Assembly (NCBI RefSeq): GCF_036785885.1
Contig: NC_092310.1
Span: forward strand, 3,720,001-3,784,000
Length of the DNA: 64,000 nt
Source of the DNA: Coffea arabica
Taxonomy: Eukaryota > Streptophyta > Magnoliopsida > Gentianales > Rubiaceae
Reading direction: 5' to 3'
This document shows positions 44,401 through 62,839 of the stretch, in pieces. The translations under genes were made by a program, and so were the position numbers. Within the stretch, counting starts at the first letter, position 1; every line of letters begins with the position of its first letter. A model generated the notes under the pieces. That model ran no database searches, was not told where the DNA came from, and saw only the letters and a list, made by a program, of their open reading frames with translations.

Positions 44401-46136
44401 GCCTCCATATTCCATGAATGCTCCCAACTGCAATCCATTCATCCACCAATAAAATGGATATTTCTACCAACATGATCAGGTTTCCTTGGGTGAATTTGGC
44501 CCTCCACAAGCAATCACTTGCTTGCAATTGCTACTAATGCTTTGTCTTCATTCACTTGTTTCTTCCTCTTCTAACTTACTATTTGATAAGTCACTGAGTT
44601 TTGGTTATATTGCAGTGGATTAGTTGAAACTCAAACTGTATACCACTATTGATTAACTTTCTTATATTGTCAATGTGTAATTTTTTATTTAAATTTTATA
44701 TACAACTCTTGTGTATATGGTATGAATCTAAACTTCTTCGTGTAACCAAAAAAAAAAAAAAATTTCATAGACTGACGGTGCAAGAAAGATTAATTCATAT
44801 ACTATACTACTTTGTGCTGTTTTAGCGTCATGTGAAAGTCAATGGTTCTGTTGTTGCTCAAAACGAAAGGAAAAATCAGTTATAAAGTGATTAGTTATTG
44901 TGCCACAACTAATCTTGGAAGATGGGAACAAAAGAAATTTCTTTTTCATTAGGAGTATAATACCAATTTTAATGGTCAAATCAGAAGGGCAAAATTAACT
45001 AATTGTCCATGAAAATGCTCTTTGTTTCACATTATGGTGGGGACTGGGGACCCAACTTAATCTACTCCCCATTTTGCCGGCCACATCATTTGATTTATGG
45101 CAAAAATGAAAAATCCAATGAGGATGTGGTTCTATTAGGATCATCAACAAGTAATTATGATTTTTCATTGGGTTCCCTGATGCACTAACCTTCATTTCAC
45201 CTCAATGTTAATGTTTCTTATTTTCTCTTCGTTAATCAAATATTGTGATTAATGTAAAAGCTTAATTACCTTTATTGGTGTTCATCACAACTTTTAATAC
45301 GTAATCATGGTTAACATGTAAAGGGAACACAAAACTTTCGATCAAATCCTGATATTCTTTTGTGAGAAGAATGGAAATTTACCATTTGAATCAACTCTGA
45401 CTTTTAATTATTCTCTTAATGCTAAATGGCCAACCTCGAAATAAAGGAGAAGGAAAAAATCAGCTGCATAAATTCACAAGTCCACACCAAATTCGTACTT
45501 GCCCTTTTGGACGGTTTTGGTAGGTCAAAGATCTGCTTTTCCTTTGAACTATAGTCGCATATGATGTCCTCATGCAACATGAAAAATTCAGATTAGCTCC
45601 AATACAAAGCTTCTCTCTCCATCTTTTCATTGGGTTTTTCTTTCTTTTTGTTTGATAAAAAAAAAAAACCCATTTTGTAGTATACTCTGTAACACGTTTT
45701 CGGAGATGTGATTTATGTGAGGTAAAAACGATAGGTAAAAATTATATTAAAAGATTATTTTCCTCTGAGAAACTTTTCTACACAATTGCAATCAAAACAA
45801 GGTTAACTTAATTCTCTCTCAATAGACAAAGAACTTCTTACATATCCGAACTGAAGCATGTAATTCTTACTAACACAAGTGGAAGAATATAAATGTTAAA
45901 ACAAGCGACATATTGGGGTAAAGTGACTGGTATCTTAATTTAAGGCGCCTATGGTGTATATTTTGACCCTGTCCTTAGTTTGGACTTTGGCTTGTAATTT
46001 GAGTTATTGAATGGAAATCAAGGATAGAAGAATTACTAATTCTTAACTGTCTAGGTCAAAGTAATTTCGAAATTGTGTTAGTTTTTGAAAAAAGTTCCCA
46101 AAGAGTACTATAGTTTTGAAAATTTATTTAGCAAGT
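41461..46136. other. AT-rich intergenic DNA, no recognised gene
   Basis: 4.7 kb between the SAGL1-like promoter and a retroinsertion. Only short open frames without family motifs. Poly-T/A runs at 42,020-42,035 and 44,748-44,762. Confidence 0.5.
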
Positions 46137-46243
46137 GAGTTTCTTCGAGTGAGCGAAAAATGGATTGGATAGTACGGAAGAAGGAAATGTAAGTGAAAGG
46201 TCGACCTTCCACTTATACTAAAAAAAAAAAGAGTTTCTTCGAG
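46137..46243 (+). mobile_element. Short poly-A retroinsertion (81 bp)
   Basis: 46,150-46,230 ends in eleven A residues and is bracketed by the 13-bp direct repeat GAGTTTCTTCGAG at 46,137-46,149 and 46,231-46,243. This is the mark of LINE-mediated insertion of a 5'-truncated RNA. The source RNA is not recognised. Confidence 0.75.
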
Positions 46244-47319
46244 CACACTCATTTAGCATTGTTTAAGAAAAAGATGCCTAGACAAATACAAGAATACGTC
46301 TTTTACAGAAACATTTGATAAATGATAAATGCATTTTTTCATTCTTTGAAGAAATTTTGAAGAATACGACCTTGTGGGAATTCTTTTTAAAAAGTCCCAC
46401 TCTTTGAAAATTTTTCTCATGCCCAGGTCAGGATTGGTTGGGCGGCAAATTGTAATTTTTTTAAAAGAAAAAAAATTGAATAATGGGATCTAAGTCATGA
46501 ATTATGAACTGCTTGGGGCTAACAAATCTCACTCAGTGGAGTTAGTAGATAGAGTCTTAAACAATAATGTAAATTAAGTATGTTACATTTTGGGTGAAGT
46601 TCAGGGGTTAATGTAAATTAACATGGTTATTCCAATATTAGACCAAAGTTTTCCTAAAACAGTGACTAATTAGAGTTAATTTAGACCTTACTCCTCAAAA
46701 ATGTTTATACTTTTTACCCATTTTATTTTAGCGCAAAAGCTAAGGAGGAAATTTATCAAATTTACTATTGTTTTTCTAGATGGTTTCCAAATTATTCTAT
46801 GGAAACACCCTATTAGATTTTCTAAAATGTTTTCGTTTTTCTTTTTGAAATATTTTCTATGGAACAAACTTCCTATTTTCTGATTAATTTCCTAGTAGTT
46901 GACTCCATCCATGGATTGGCTGTCAAGATGATAGATCTAAATTGACTTCCCCTTAAAGGAGAAAAAACATACAAGGAGTCTAATTTCCTTGTCGATATGC
47001 TGGCTGGATCAAAAGCTTCTAGATCAATCCCTTCTAAACGTTCCAGAACAAGAATATGTTGAGGTTGCGTGAGGATATGGTGAAGGAACTGACTATAGGC
47101 AGATTATGTGTTTTTATTTGTGAGCTCTTGTTTGTTAGAAAAATGGGCTAGATTTGTTTTACTATCACATTGATTTTCATATAGTTTTCATCAATTCCAA
47201 AAGTCCAAAAAATTATGCTATTAGTTAGGCTGCTTAATAATATTCTACTACAATTATCAATGCATATATATGCTACAAAATTTGTTCAGAGGTATATAAA
47301 ATAATAGTGTGTGTGTGTA
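46244..47319. other. AT-rich intergenic DNA
   Basis: No gene or clear transposon end seen. A GT microsatellite (47,308-47,318) borders the next TIR element. Confidence 0.45.
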
Positions 47320-47690
47320 GGGTAAAAATCTTAGAGGTCATTAAATTATTGCTGACGTCGACTTTTAAACATGGAACAATTTTTCGTCACAAATTAACTA
47401 TTAAACTAACTAACCAACACACTCGCGGCAATTTCGTCGATTATTGCTCTTAATCTACAAAATAATTAGAACGCTTGTCAAAAACGCAAAGGGTATATTT
47501 ATCCACCATGGGTATTTTTTTCTCAAAACACTGGTTCTGATTATTTTGTAAATTAAGAACAACAATCAACGAAATGGTCACGAGTGCATTAATTAATTAG
47601 TTTAACGGTTAATTTGTGATAAAAAAATTTTTGATGACTCGGACAATAGTTTAATGACCCTCCTCCCATACTACCTAACGTAGCCCTCCA
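47320..47690. mobile_element. Foldback-type TIR element
   Basis: Two arms are inverted copies over roughly 150 bp: AGGTCATTAAATTATTG on the left versus, in reverse, GGGTCATTAAACTATTG on the right, followed by CACAAATTAACTATTAAAC versus CACAAATTAACCGTTAAAC. The outermost bases diverge, so the exact ends and the target duplication are unclear. Confidence 0.65.
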
Positions 47691-48089
47691 CACCCCAAAT
47701 ATTTTTTTGGGAACCGCTTTCCGTGTTTCTCTATAGTTGCTCCTTGAATAGGGGAGGATTACAACAATTTGCAGCACAAATTAAGCTGCAACCGATGTGA
47801 CCCATCCTGAGTCGTTGTTTTCAGATTTCCAAATTTTTCATTCACTTGGAAAATAAATGCGCTTGCCAAGTCTTCAACACGTTGTTTTGATATTTTCCAA
47901 TTTCTCTTTCTAAAGATAAATAAGTTAGTAAAATCAATTAATGTGACCTGCTACGCAACCAAATTTAAATCGCAAATTAGACTCTAATGAACTGTTATGC
48001 GATTCAATTTGAAGCACAAATTGGGTTCCTAAATCATACTCGGAGACATCGCTTGGCAAGGTAGCGTTTGAAAGTTACCAATTACCTAT

Positions 48090-48230
48090 TTTCTGGGAGT
48101 TTTTTGAAAAATTTTATTGTAACATAATTTTTATAATATATTTTGAGATATTTAAGAGTAGACGAGTTTTTAGAATATTTTTTAAAATATTTTTTAAACA
48201 TAAAAAAAAAATTAAACTACCTCTAGGTGA
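48090..48230. mobile_element. MITE of the AATATCCCAAAATAT family, reversed copy
   Basis: In reverse it has the same order (AAATATTTT, AAAACTCGTC, TCTCAAAATATATTATAAAA) as the copies at 30,290 and 33,145. Confidence 0.45.
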
Positions 48231-49269
48231 ACAAAACCTTCCCTTTCTTGAATATTAAGCGTATGATGTACAAGCAAGCATTCCACTATTACAATATTCG
48301 GGGCACTATTTGTCACCAATTCAACTACGAAAAAATACAAAAGGGCCCTCTCATACTAACTCCACGCTAGGCAACTGAGCTGTCAACGAGGCAAAATTCC
48401 AAGAATAAAGAAAACCACAGGCATCACATTTTAGTCATCAGATTACCTCTCCACTAATCCACAGGAAATTATTAGCTGCCTTCTTTGTGGAAGAGGGAGG
48501 ATCTACAATAGAAAATATCCGAGTCCAAGATTGACTGAAAACTGCCGTTTTCACACATCAAGGAGACTGCCATTGATTCATTCATCATTCTTGACAAACC
48601 ACAAATTTATACTTGTCATGGCTATTTCATTCATTCGTTCATTCATTCGTTCATTCATCTTGACTATGACTAAGATAGGGAACCTCATCAGCATTTAAGG
48701 GGAAATATCAAATGAGACCACATACTGTTAAAAACATCTTCTTCCCATACATGAAAATTCAGCTTGATGTATACAAAAGATAATGATACTAAACTTTATA
48801 AAATTACAACATTAATGGAACAAAATTCTCCTTTTCACACAATGGCCGATTGGATTTGTGCAGCAGAATTTTACAACCAACAAATTAGGTCGAAAAGAAT
48901 ATACCCATCAGAGGTATTAAGCAGCTCGAAGCAAACCGCATATCTCTGGCCTCCCCCAATGTACTCCAACTCAACACGAATAATGAAGCAGGAAAATGAA
49001 AGGGAGAAATGAAAGAGTACAATTTAAACCTAATCTGTTAGTAGTCATTCACCATCAACTGCAACAGTCACGCACCTATGTTCGCCGTGCCCGTAGCACA
49101 CGAACCCCCACCCATACGAGTCAACAGATTGAGTGCAAACTGAAAAAGGTCAAAACTAACTAAAGAAGAGCAAAGTAAAAGCCAAATAAATATACTCGAC
49201 TGATGATGTCTCCTAACTTAAATGTAGATGCATATTTCACGCAACCATTAAGGGATAAAACAGAGATAT
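48231..49269. other. Intergenic DNA and 3' side of the RNA helicase gene
   Basis: Contains an (ATTC)n microsatellite at about 48,626-48,658. The part next to 49,270 is the probable 3' untranslated region of the helicase. No separate gene recognised. Confidence 0.5.
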
Positions 49270-57044
<7,775 letters not shown>

Positions 57045-57860
57045 AGTCAAACAATACCAAAAATGTCAATTTGCTTTTTGCTCCTTTCTAAGGATTATTG
57101 CAAATTACCCCACACCTCTTGAACCAGATTTACTCGAATCCTTGAAAATGTACTCGTTTTAGAAAATTCTTGTGTAACTTTTCGTCACCATCAAATCAAA
57201 CCCCCAAATAAGTTTCCAATCATACTTTTCCTCAGCCTAACTTGAAACACCCTGATACACAATTAAAACCACAATATTCAAAAGAACAGAAAAGGTAGCA
57301 TTAGTCAGTACCTTTACCGAGAACCAACTGTCCACCAAAAAACAAGATACCCAAAATTCCCTTGGCAAAAATAAAACAATGAACAAAACAATTTCCATAC
57401 AAAACAAAAAGGAAAATCTAATTTTACACACAAACACGCACCGACACACATCATCACATCCATGCATGAACAAATCACATATTCTTAAACAAATTACTTT
57501 CAATCGAGCACACACACGCACAGAGAAATACACTCATACACACATATCTAAACAACAAAAAGCCATTTAAAACAAAAGAGCCAACAACCAGAAAAAAGCC
57601 AAAAAGGGTCCACGAGAAAACGAAATGCATGACCAAATCCGTTCTCGAAAGCCCAGAAAAAAAAAATAGGGCAATCAGCATATTGCAAAAAAAAAAATCT
57701 TACCTTTAAACACATCGGAATTTTCACAAAAACAAAAATACACACACAGAAATAGAGAGAGACAGAGGAAGAGAGATGTACATACAATGATAAATCAAAA
57801 GGGAAGAACAGAAGAGGAATGCAGAAACCCTAATTTCGCGATCGGAGGCTAGCTAGATAG
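57045..57860 (-). promoter_or_regulatory. 5' leader region of the RNA helicase gene
   Basis: About 800 bp between the likely transcription start (near 57,850) and the ATG. A 5'-UTR intron is likely given the length, but I could not fix its borders. Confidence 0.45.
57825..57833 (+). promoter_or_regulatory. Telo-box AAACCCTAA near helicase transcription start
   Basis: AAACCCTAA at 57,825-57,833, reading TTAGGGTTT on the transcribed strand. Telo-boxes near the start site are characteristic of plant genes for translation components, which fits a Ded1-type helicase. Confidence 0.6.
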
Positions 57861-57877
57861 AGAGAAAGCGAGCAAGT

Positions 57878-57960
57878 GGAGCGATATATATGTGAGGAAA
57901 AAATATCTCTCTAATATATATATATATGTATAGATATCTATCTATCTATCTATCTTCTCT
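57878..57960. repeat. TA and TATC microsatellites upstream of helicase gene
   Basis: GATATATATG, then (TA)n at 57,914-57,927, then (TATC)n at about 57,930-57,955. One of the TA tracts could act as the TATA box of the minus-strand gene. Confidence 0.6.
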
Positions 57961-59389
57961 CCTTTTGCTTTGGCTAATTTTTCTCTTTTCTTTCGCAGTA
58001 CAATATTGTTGGTGGGTTATTGTTTGGTAAGTAGAGAAGAAGAAAGGAAGAGAGAAAGAAAAAAGTCTAAAAATTGCTGTTTTGTTTTTATTTATTTATT
58101 TATTTTTTCTTTGGTTTCGAATTGGTGGGTGATTTGCTCCGTACATTACGTTTTCTTTGGCTGTGTACGTTACGGCTGAAAGAGTAACTGAAGTAAGAGG
58201 CTGAGATTGGACTCATGGGTACCCTTCCTTCACTTTTTCTTTTCTTTTCTTTTCCTTTCTTTTCTGTTTTTTTGGCACAGAAAAATTTGGATGGATTCGC
58301 CTCAATCACCGACCGTCTCACAGTCACAGGATGAGTTTTTTGCTAAAATAATTTACTTTTCAAAAAATAATTCCAAAGTAATGCTTTTTCAATTTTTATT
58401 CCCTTATTAATCTAGTTATTGCCATGTAGACTCTCCATCAACGGAAAAAAATTACTTGTAAATCTTTTGTTTAGATATTACACAATTTTTCTTTATTTAG
58501 TGCCTTAAGGACATTCTGTAAACAAATTAAAAAAGGAAAGTGGATCCATAATTAGTGTTTTTAAAATTGTTGATCACCCTCCAAATTGCAATGATTTTGC
58601 CGAAGAACCTTTTTTTTTTTTTGCTGCCATTATTTCTCCTAGCTTTATTCTTGATTATTATATCATAAGTTCCTTTTTTTTCTTGTTACTTGCAATTTTA
58701 TATATGGTAGTCTCCTAACTTTGAAAATTTTAAGAAATTTGCAAAAACTCAAATTGTTTGAAGTCCGAGTAAACATTTCAAGATACATAATAAACATAGT
58801 TTACGCGAACTATAAAAATTTCACTATAAGGGGAAAGAAAATTTGAAAAGAAATTCTCTTGCATATTTTGACTTATCAAAAGAGAATACATTCCAAAAAT
58901 ATAGGAGAGAGAAAATATAACTAAGTCAGTAATAGTATCAAAATTATCACGCTATATGAGCCAATTTAATGTGAGAAACACTAATTAACTCAATAATAGA
59001 TAGAGAAATATTTTTATTTATCTTTAAGATTGTACATAAGTAGTAAAATTTGAACTATTGAAAGGTTATTAAAAATCCATTGATATGGATTGTACCTCTT
59101 AATATAAGATAGAAATGTGAATACTTTCCATACTCAAAGTCCACATGGCAACAAGTAGGTTAACAAGGGAATATATTTTGAAAGTGCATTAGTTTGGGAA
59201 TAGTTTTAAAGAATGAGGTTATTTGTGGAAATAAACTCGTCACAGGATAGGCAATTTCCTTGGATCCATACATCACTTATAGGGTTTTTACAAATCGCCT
59301 ATCAATATATCTCTCACATGGACATTACATACAACTTTTTGTAAAGAACTGATCTTACTTCACTTTTTCTTTTGCTATACATATAATTT
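57961..59389. other. AT-rich intergenic DNA
   Basis: No recognised gene. A pyrimidine-rich (TTTTC)n-like tract lies at 58,225-58,275 and a poly-T run at 58,610-58,622. Confidence 0.5.
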
Positions 59390-59719
59390 TTCATAATTTT
59401 TTCTTTGAACTTTCTACTCCATTTAATTTTGGGCTACACATTTTCATTCTTTGTTTTTTTTTTGGGGGTTATAAGGGCAAGAGTTGAATTTACAATAAAA
59501 AGTGTGTTTAGATAGCTCAATTTTGCCAAATAATATTTTCTTGTATCATAAACACATTTTCCAACCTATCTTTTTATATTTCCAATAACCTTTTTATCTC
59601 ACATATATTGTAATACAAAAAGTGCTACTGTAATTATTCCAAATAACATTTAAAGTCGAGATCCAAATTGGTGATGTATACGACAATTGTGTTTGATAAG
59701 ATCGATGAAACTGAAACAT

Positions 59720-59913
59720 TTAGGTCTTGTTTGGGGTTGCGGTATATTTATAAAAAGAATGTTTTTAAACACTAAAAGTACTTTTAAGGTGTATGATAAT
59801 TAATTTTTCGTAACTCAAGGAACCAATTTTAGTAGCTTAAAAGCACACTTGTTAAAAGTACTTGTGTTAGATGTGCTTTTTTATAAGAAATCGCAATCAC
59901 AAACGGGCCCTTA
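59720..59913. mobile_element. Tourist-like (PIF/Harbinger) MITE, 188 bp
   Basis: The body is 59,723-59,910. Ends GGTCTTGTTTGGGGTTGCG and (reverse) GGGCCCGTTTGTGATTGCG are inverted, flanked by TTA at 59,720-59,722 and 59,911-59,913. Confidence 0.75.
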
Positions 59914-60328
59914 ATTCAAGAAGGAGAGCTTTATAAACAATTTAAAATTCTTTCAAATTTGTTCTACATATACAATCCACACTTTTGCTTCAGTTTTTCT
60001 TCTCCACTTAATTTTCAGTTACTTTTTTTTTCATTTTGTTGTTAGACTTGCACTCTTAGGTTAACTAAGAGTTAAATTTGCAATTAGTTTGAAGTAAAAT
60101 AAGAATTGGTGATATGACAATAGATGGTTGGTGACGTATACAACGGTTGAGCTGGTAATGTACACGGAAGTGAAACATTTACTTTGAGAAAGCAAACTTG
60201 TACCCAAATTTACCAACTTTCAAACTTTTGACATATACATTCCACAATTTTTCTTGGTTTTTCTGCTCTATTTAATTTTCAGTTACTCCTTTTTCATTTT
60301 CGTGTATAAGGGCAATACGCTATTATAG

Positions 60329-60783
60329 TATTTTATAGGGTAAAAAACAAAAAAAAAATCCTGTGGTAAATCTAATACACAGAAAAGCCCCCTATGGTTT
60401 CAAAATATACAATACGACACATCATCCTTTGAACTAAATTGTAAAGGTGACGGAATCCGTTAAATTTAACGGAAATAACTTATTGGAACCTAAAAAAAAA
60501 AATTTATACCTAATTTTTATCAAATATACATATTCTACCCCTTAACCCTCAATTCTCTCTATTTAAAGAATAAAACAAATGATTTTTTTGAGCTATTTTT
60601 TGCTTAATTATATCAGGGCATTTTGGTCATTTCGTCCATTTTCGTTAAGTTTAACGGATTCCGTCACCTTTACAATTTAGTTCAAAGTATGAGGGGTCGT
60701 GTTGTATATTTTGAAACCATGGGAGATTTTTCTGTGTATTAGGTTTATTATAAGGGTTTTTTTTGTTTTTACCCTATTTTATA
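60329..60783. mobile_element. Non-autonomous Mutator-like MITE, 437 bp
   Basis: The body is 60,338-60,774 with inverted arms of about 135 bp (for example GGTTTCAAAATATACAA and TTGTAAAGGTGACGGAATCC in each). A perfect 9-bp target duplication TATTTTATA lies at 60,329-60,337 and 60,775-60,783. A related but distinct family from the copies at 22,262 and 25,944 (shared GTGACGGAA word). Confidence 0.85.
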
Positions 60784-60930
60784 TCAAAAGCTAAATATAC
60801 GTCACATTTAAAGTCGGGATAAGAGTTAATGATATGGCAATAGGTGATTAGTGACATGTACAACAATATTTAGATTGGTATTATGGACAGAGCAAAAACA
60901 TTTGCCTTAAGAAGGTGAGCTTCATATATA

Positions 60931-61780
60931 ATTTTAAAAACTCAATGATTTTCAAAAGAAATTCTTGAGGGAACAAAAACCCTCATCGCCCCTTAATCTT
61001 GCTCTTAATTACTGTATTTATTACTTATATCAATTAGATTTTTGTATGCCAGTAATGTGAGGATGTAATGTTAGTGAAAGATTAGATTAGGGTGAGTTAA
61101 GTTTATAAGTTGAAGGAAAAAAAGGATCTTTGAAATGTAGGATGCATAGTTTATAAAGTACTACCTATAAATTTTCATTCATTATAAACTTTAATAGCAT
61201 GGGCATCAATAAAACTGGGAGGCAATTAAACAATGAATTTGTCAAGATTCATTATGTGAAAAATTGACAGCTTATTGACCAAAAAGCTTGTCAGTTGATG
61301 CTTAGATTTATTCATGACATGGTCCTACTTCAAATTAAACACATGTTGCAAGTTAATATGAGACTCATTTATTCAATGAAGTAATTCAATGAAGCAGAGA
61401 AAAATATTGGGCGCTTTTAAGTGATGTGGCAATTAATTTTGATCCCACGTATTGATACTTCAAGCTAATCGGTCCATGTTGCGTACTTAAATGAAAGGGT
61501 TAGTTGCTAAACACCTATAAACCTCCAACCATTGATTTTTTTCACAATTTACTTGTTGCTGATGGAATTTAGTGTGCAAAAAGTCATTATGTGCCTAGAT
61601 TTAGGTTTGTGACCAAAATACCTTTCTTTCTCTGGATTTCCTTCTTACACCAATTAATATACCTACATTCCACGCAACTTATCATGTATATACATATACT
61701 AACAATTACTATTTTCTCTTGCATTTATACATTTTTGCTGGTTAATCTTATATTTCTAAAATTCTAACACCTTAGACCGT
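60931..61780. other. AT-rich intergenic DNA
   Basis: I see nothing recognisable here. Confidence 0.5.
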
Positions 61781-61783
61781 AAA

Positions 61784-62060
61784 TATATATATATATATTT
61801 GTTTGTGTGTGTGTGTTTGCGTGCTTATATATGTTTGTGTGTGCTCTTCTATTTTGTGCCCTAAGACCACATCATTAGAGGTGGATCCTAGTGTTTGTTG
61901 TTCGAACAAATTTACAATATTTTCACCGAAGTTTCTTGAATGTAGTGGGTGTATTTTGTATGCTTATCCTATTCCCTAAAGGCACAAATATATATATATA
62001 TATCATACACACACACATATATACACATATATACATATATATGTGTGTATATATGCATGT
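61784..62060. repeat. AT, GT and CA/TA microsatellites
   Basis: (AT)n at 61,785-61,799, (GT)n at 61,804-61,817, (AT)n at about 61,987-62,001, then mixed (CA)n/(TA)n to 62,050. These low-complexity tracts create long but meaningless open frames. Confidence 0.8.
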
Positions 62061-62539
62061 ATGTATAGGCTTCTTCTTTATCTATCCAACCTATCTATCT
62101 TCCACGCAAATATATAAGAAAAAAAACCTTGATAATGTATAGATGAAGGATATTTGACCATTTAATTAAATCCAATGGTATTAATTACTTTTTGAAACTA
62201 CCCCGGTGACAAGTTGGTTAGATTATATTGAGAAAAAATGGCACTTCAAGAGTCTATAGTGCTAAAATTGATAATTTGAGGCACTTTGCGACTAAAGAAA
62301 ATTTTAGAGAGTGATTTGCAATTATACTTAATTAAATACTCTGGAATAAGGTTCAATTTGGAGGTATTAAGTGCTTATTCTATTATATTTATTTGACAAA
62401 ATTTCCTTGTCTTTGAATTCACTAAGAGCCACTTCATTTCTATACAAAATTTTGAATGAAAGTTTGATCACTTAATTTGCGGAATGTTTGAAGTAATGTA
62501 ATAATATTCTTTCAAAATTATTGTACATACCTACAATCT

Positions 62540-62593
62540 TTCACACACAGTCTCTTTATTACATACACACACTTTCAGCCATACACACACACA

Positions 62594-62627
<34 letters not shown>

Positions 62628-62830
62628 TACATACTTTATCTCTTTCTCTCACAAACATACACACTTTCTCTCTCTTAGACACACACAACTCTTCTCTCTC
62701 TCTCTCTCACATGTTTTCATACATATACATATATTCTTTCACATGCACACATATTTTCTCTCACTCTCTCACACACACTTACACTTTCTTTCTGTTTCTC
62801 TCACACACACGTACGTACACAAATATACAT
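62540..62830. repeat. Compound CA/CT microsatellite cluster
   Basis: Alternating (CA)n and (CT)n blocks recur about every 40-60 bp (62,586-62,616; 62,645-62,690; 62,692-62,709; 62,757-62,776; 62,795-62,810), separated by ACATACAT or TTTCAT links. It looks like a minisatellite built from microsatellite units. Open frames through it are artefacts. Confidence 0.8.
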
Positions 62831-62839
62831 TTTTTTAGC

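Larger units (their letters stand above)
59390..60930. repeat. Degenerate three-copy tandem repeat, interrupted by two MITEs
   Basis: Three units share CTCCATTTAATTTTGG / CTCCACTTAATTTTCAGTTA / CTCTATTTAATTTTCAGTTA, then (ATAAG)GGCAA or a related tract, then AATTGGTGAT or GTTAATGATATGGCAATAG with GTGACGTATACAAC or GTGACATGTACAAC, then GAAACATTTA or AAAACATTTG. Units lie at about 59,400-59,715, 59,990-60,185 and 60,245-60,915. The first unit ends at a Tourist-like MITE (59,723-59,910), and the third is split by a Mutator-like MITE (60,338-60,774). Confidence 0.65.

Noticed and set aside
48626..48658. CRISPR-like spaced repeat
   Set aside because: It is a simple ATTC/GTTC microsatellite in plant nuclear DNA.
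62521..62838. 105-residue His/Ser/Thr-rich frame
   Set aside because: Translation of CA/CT microsatellites; no evidence of coding.
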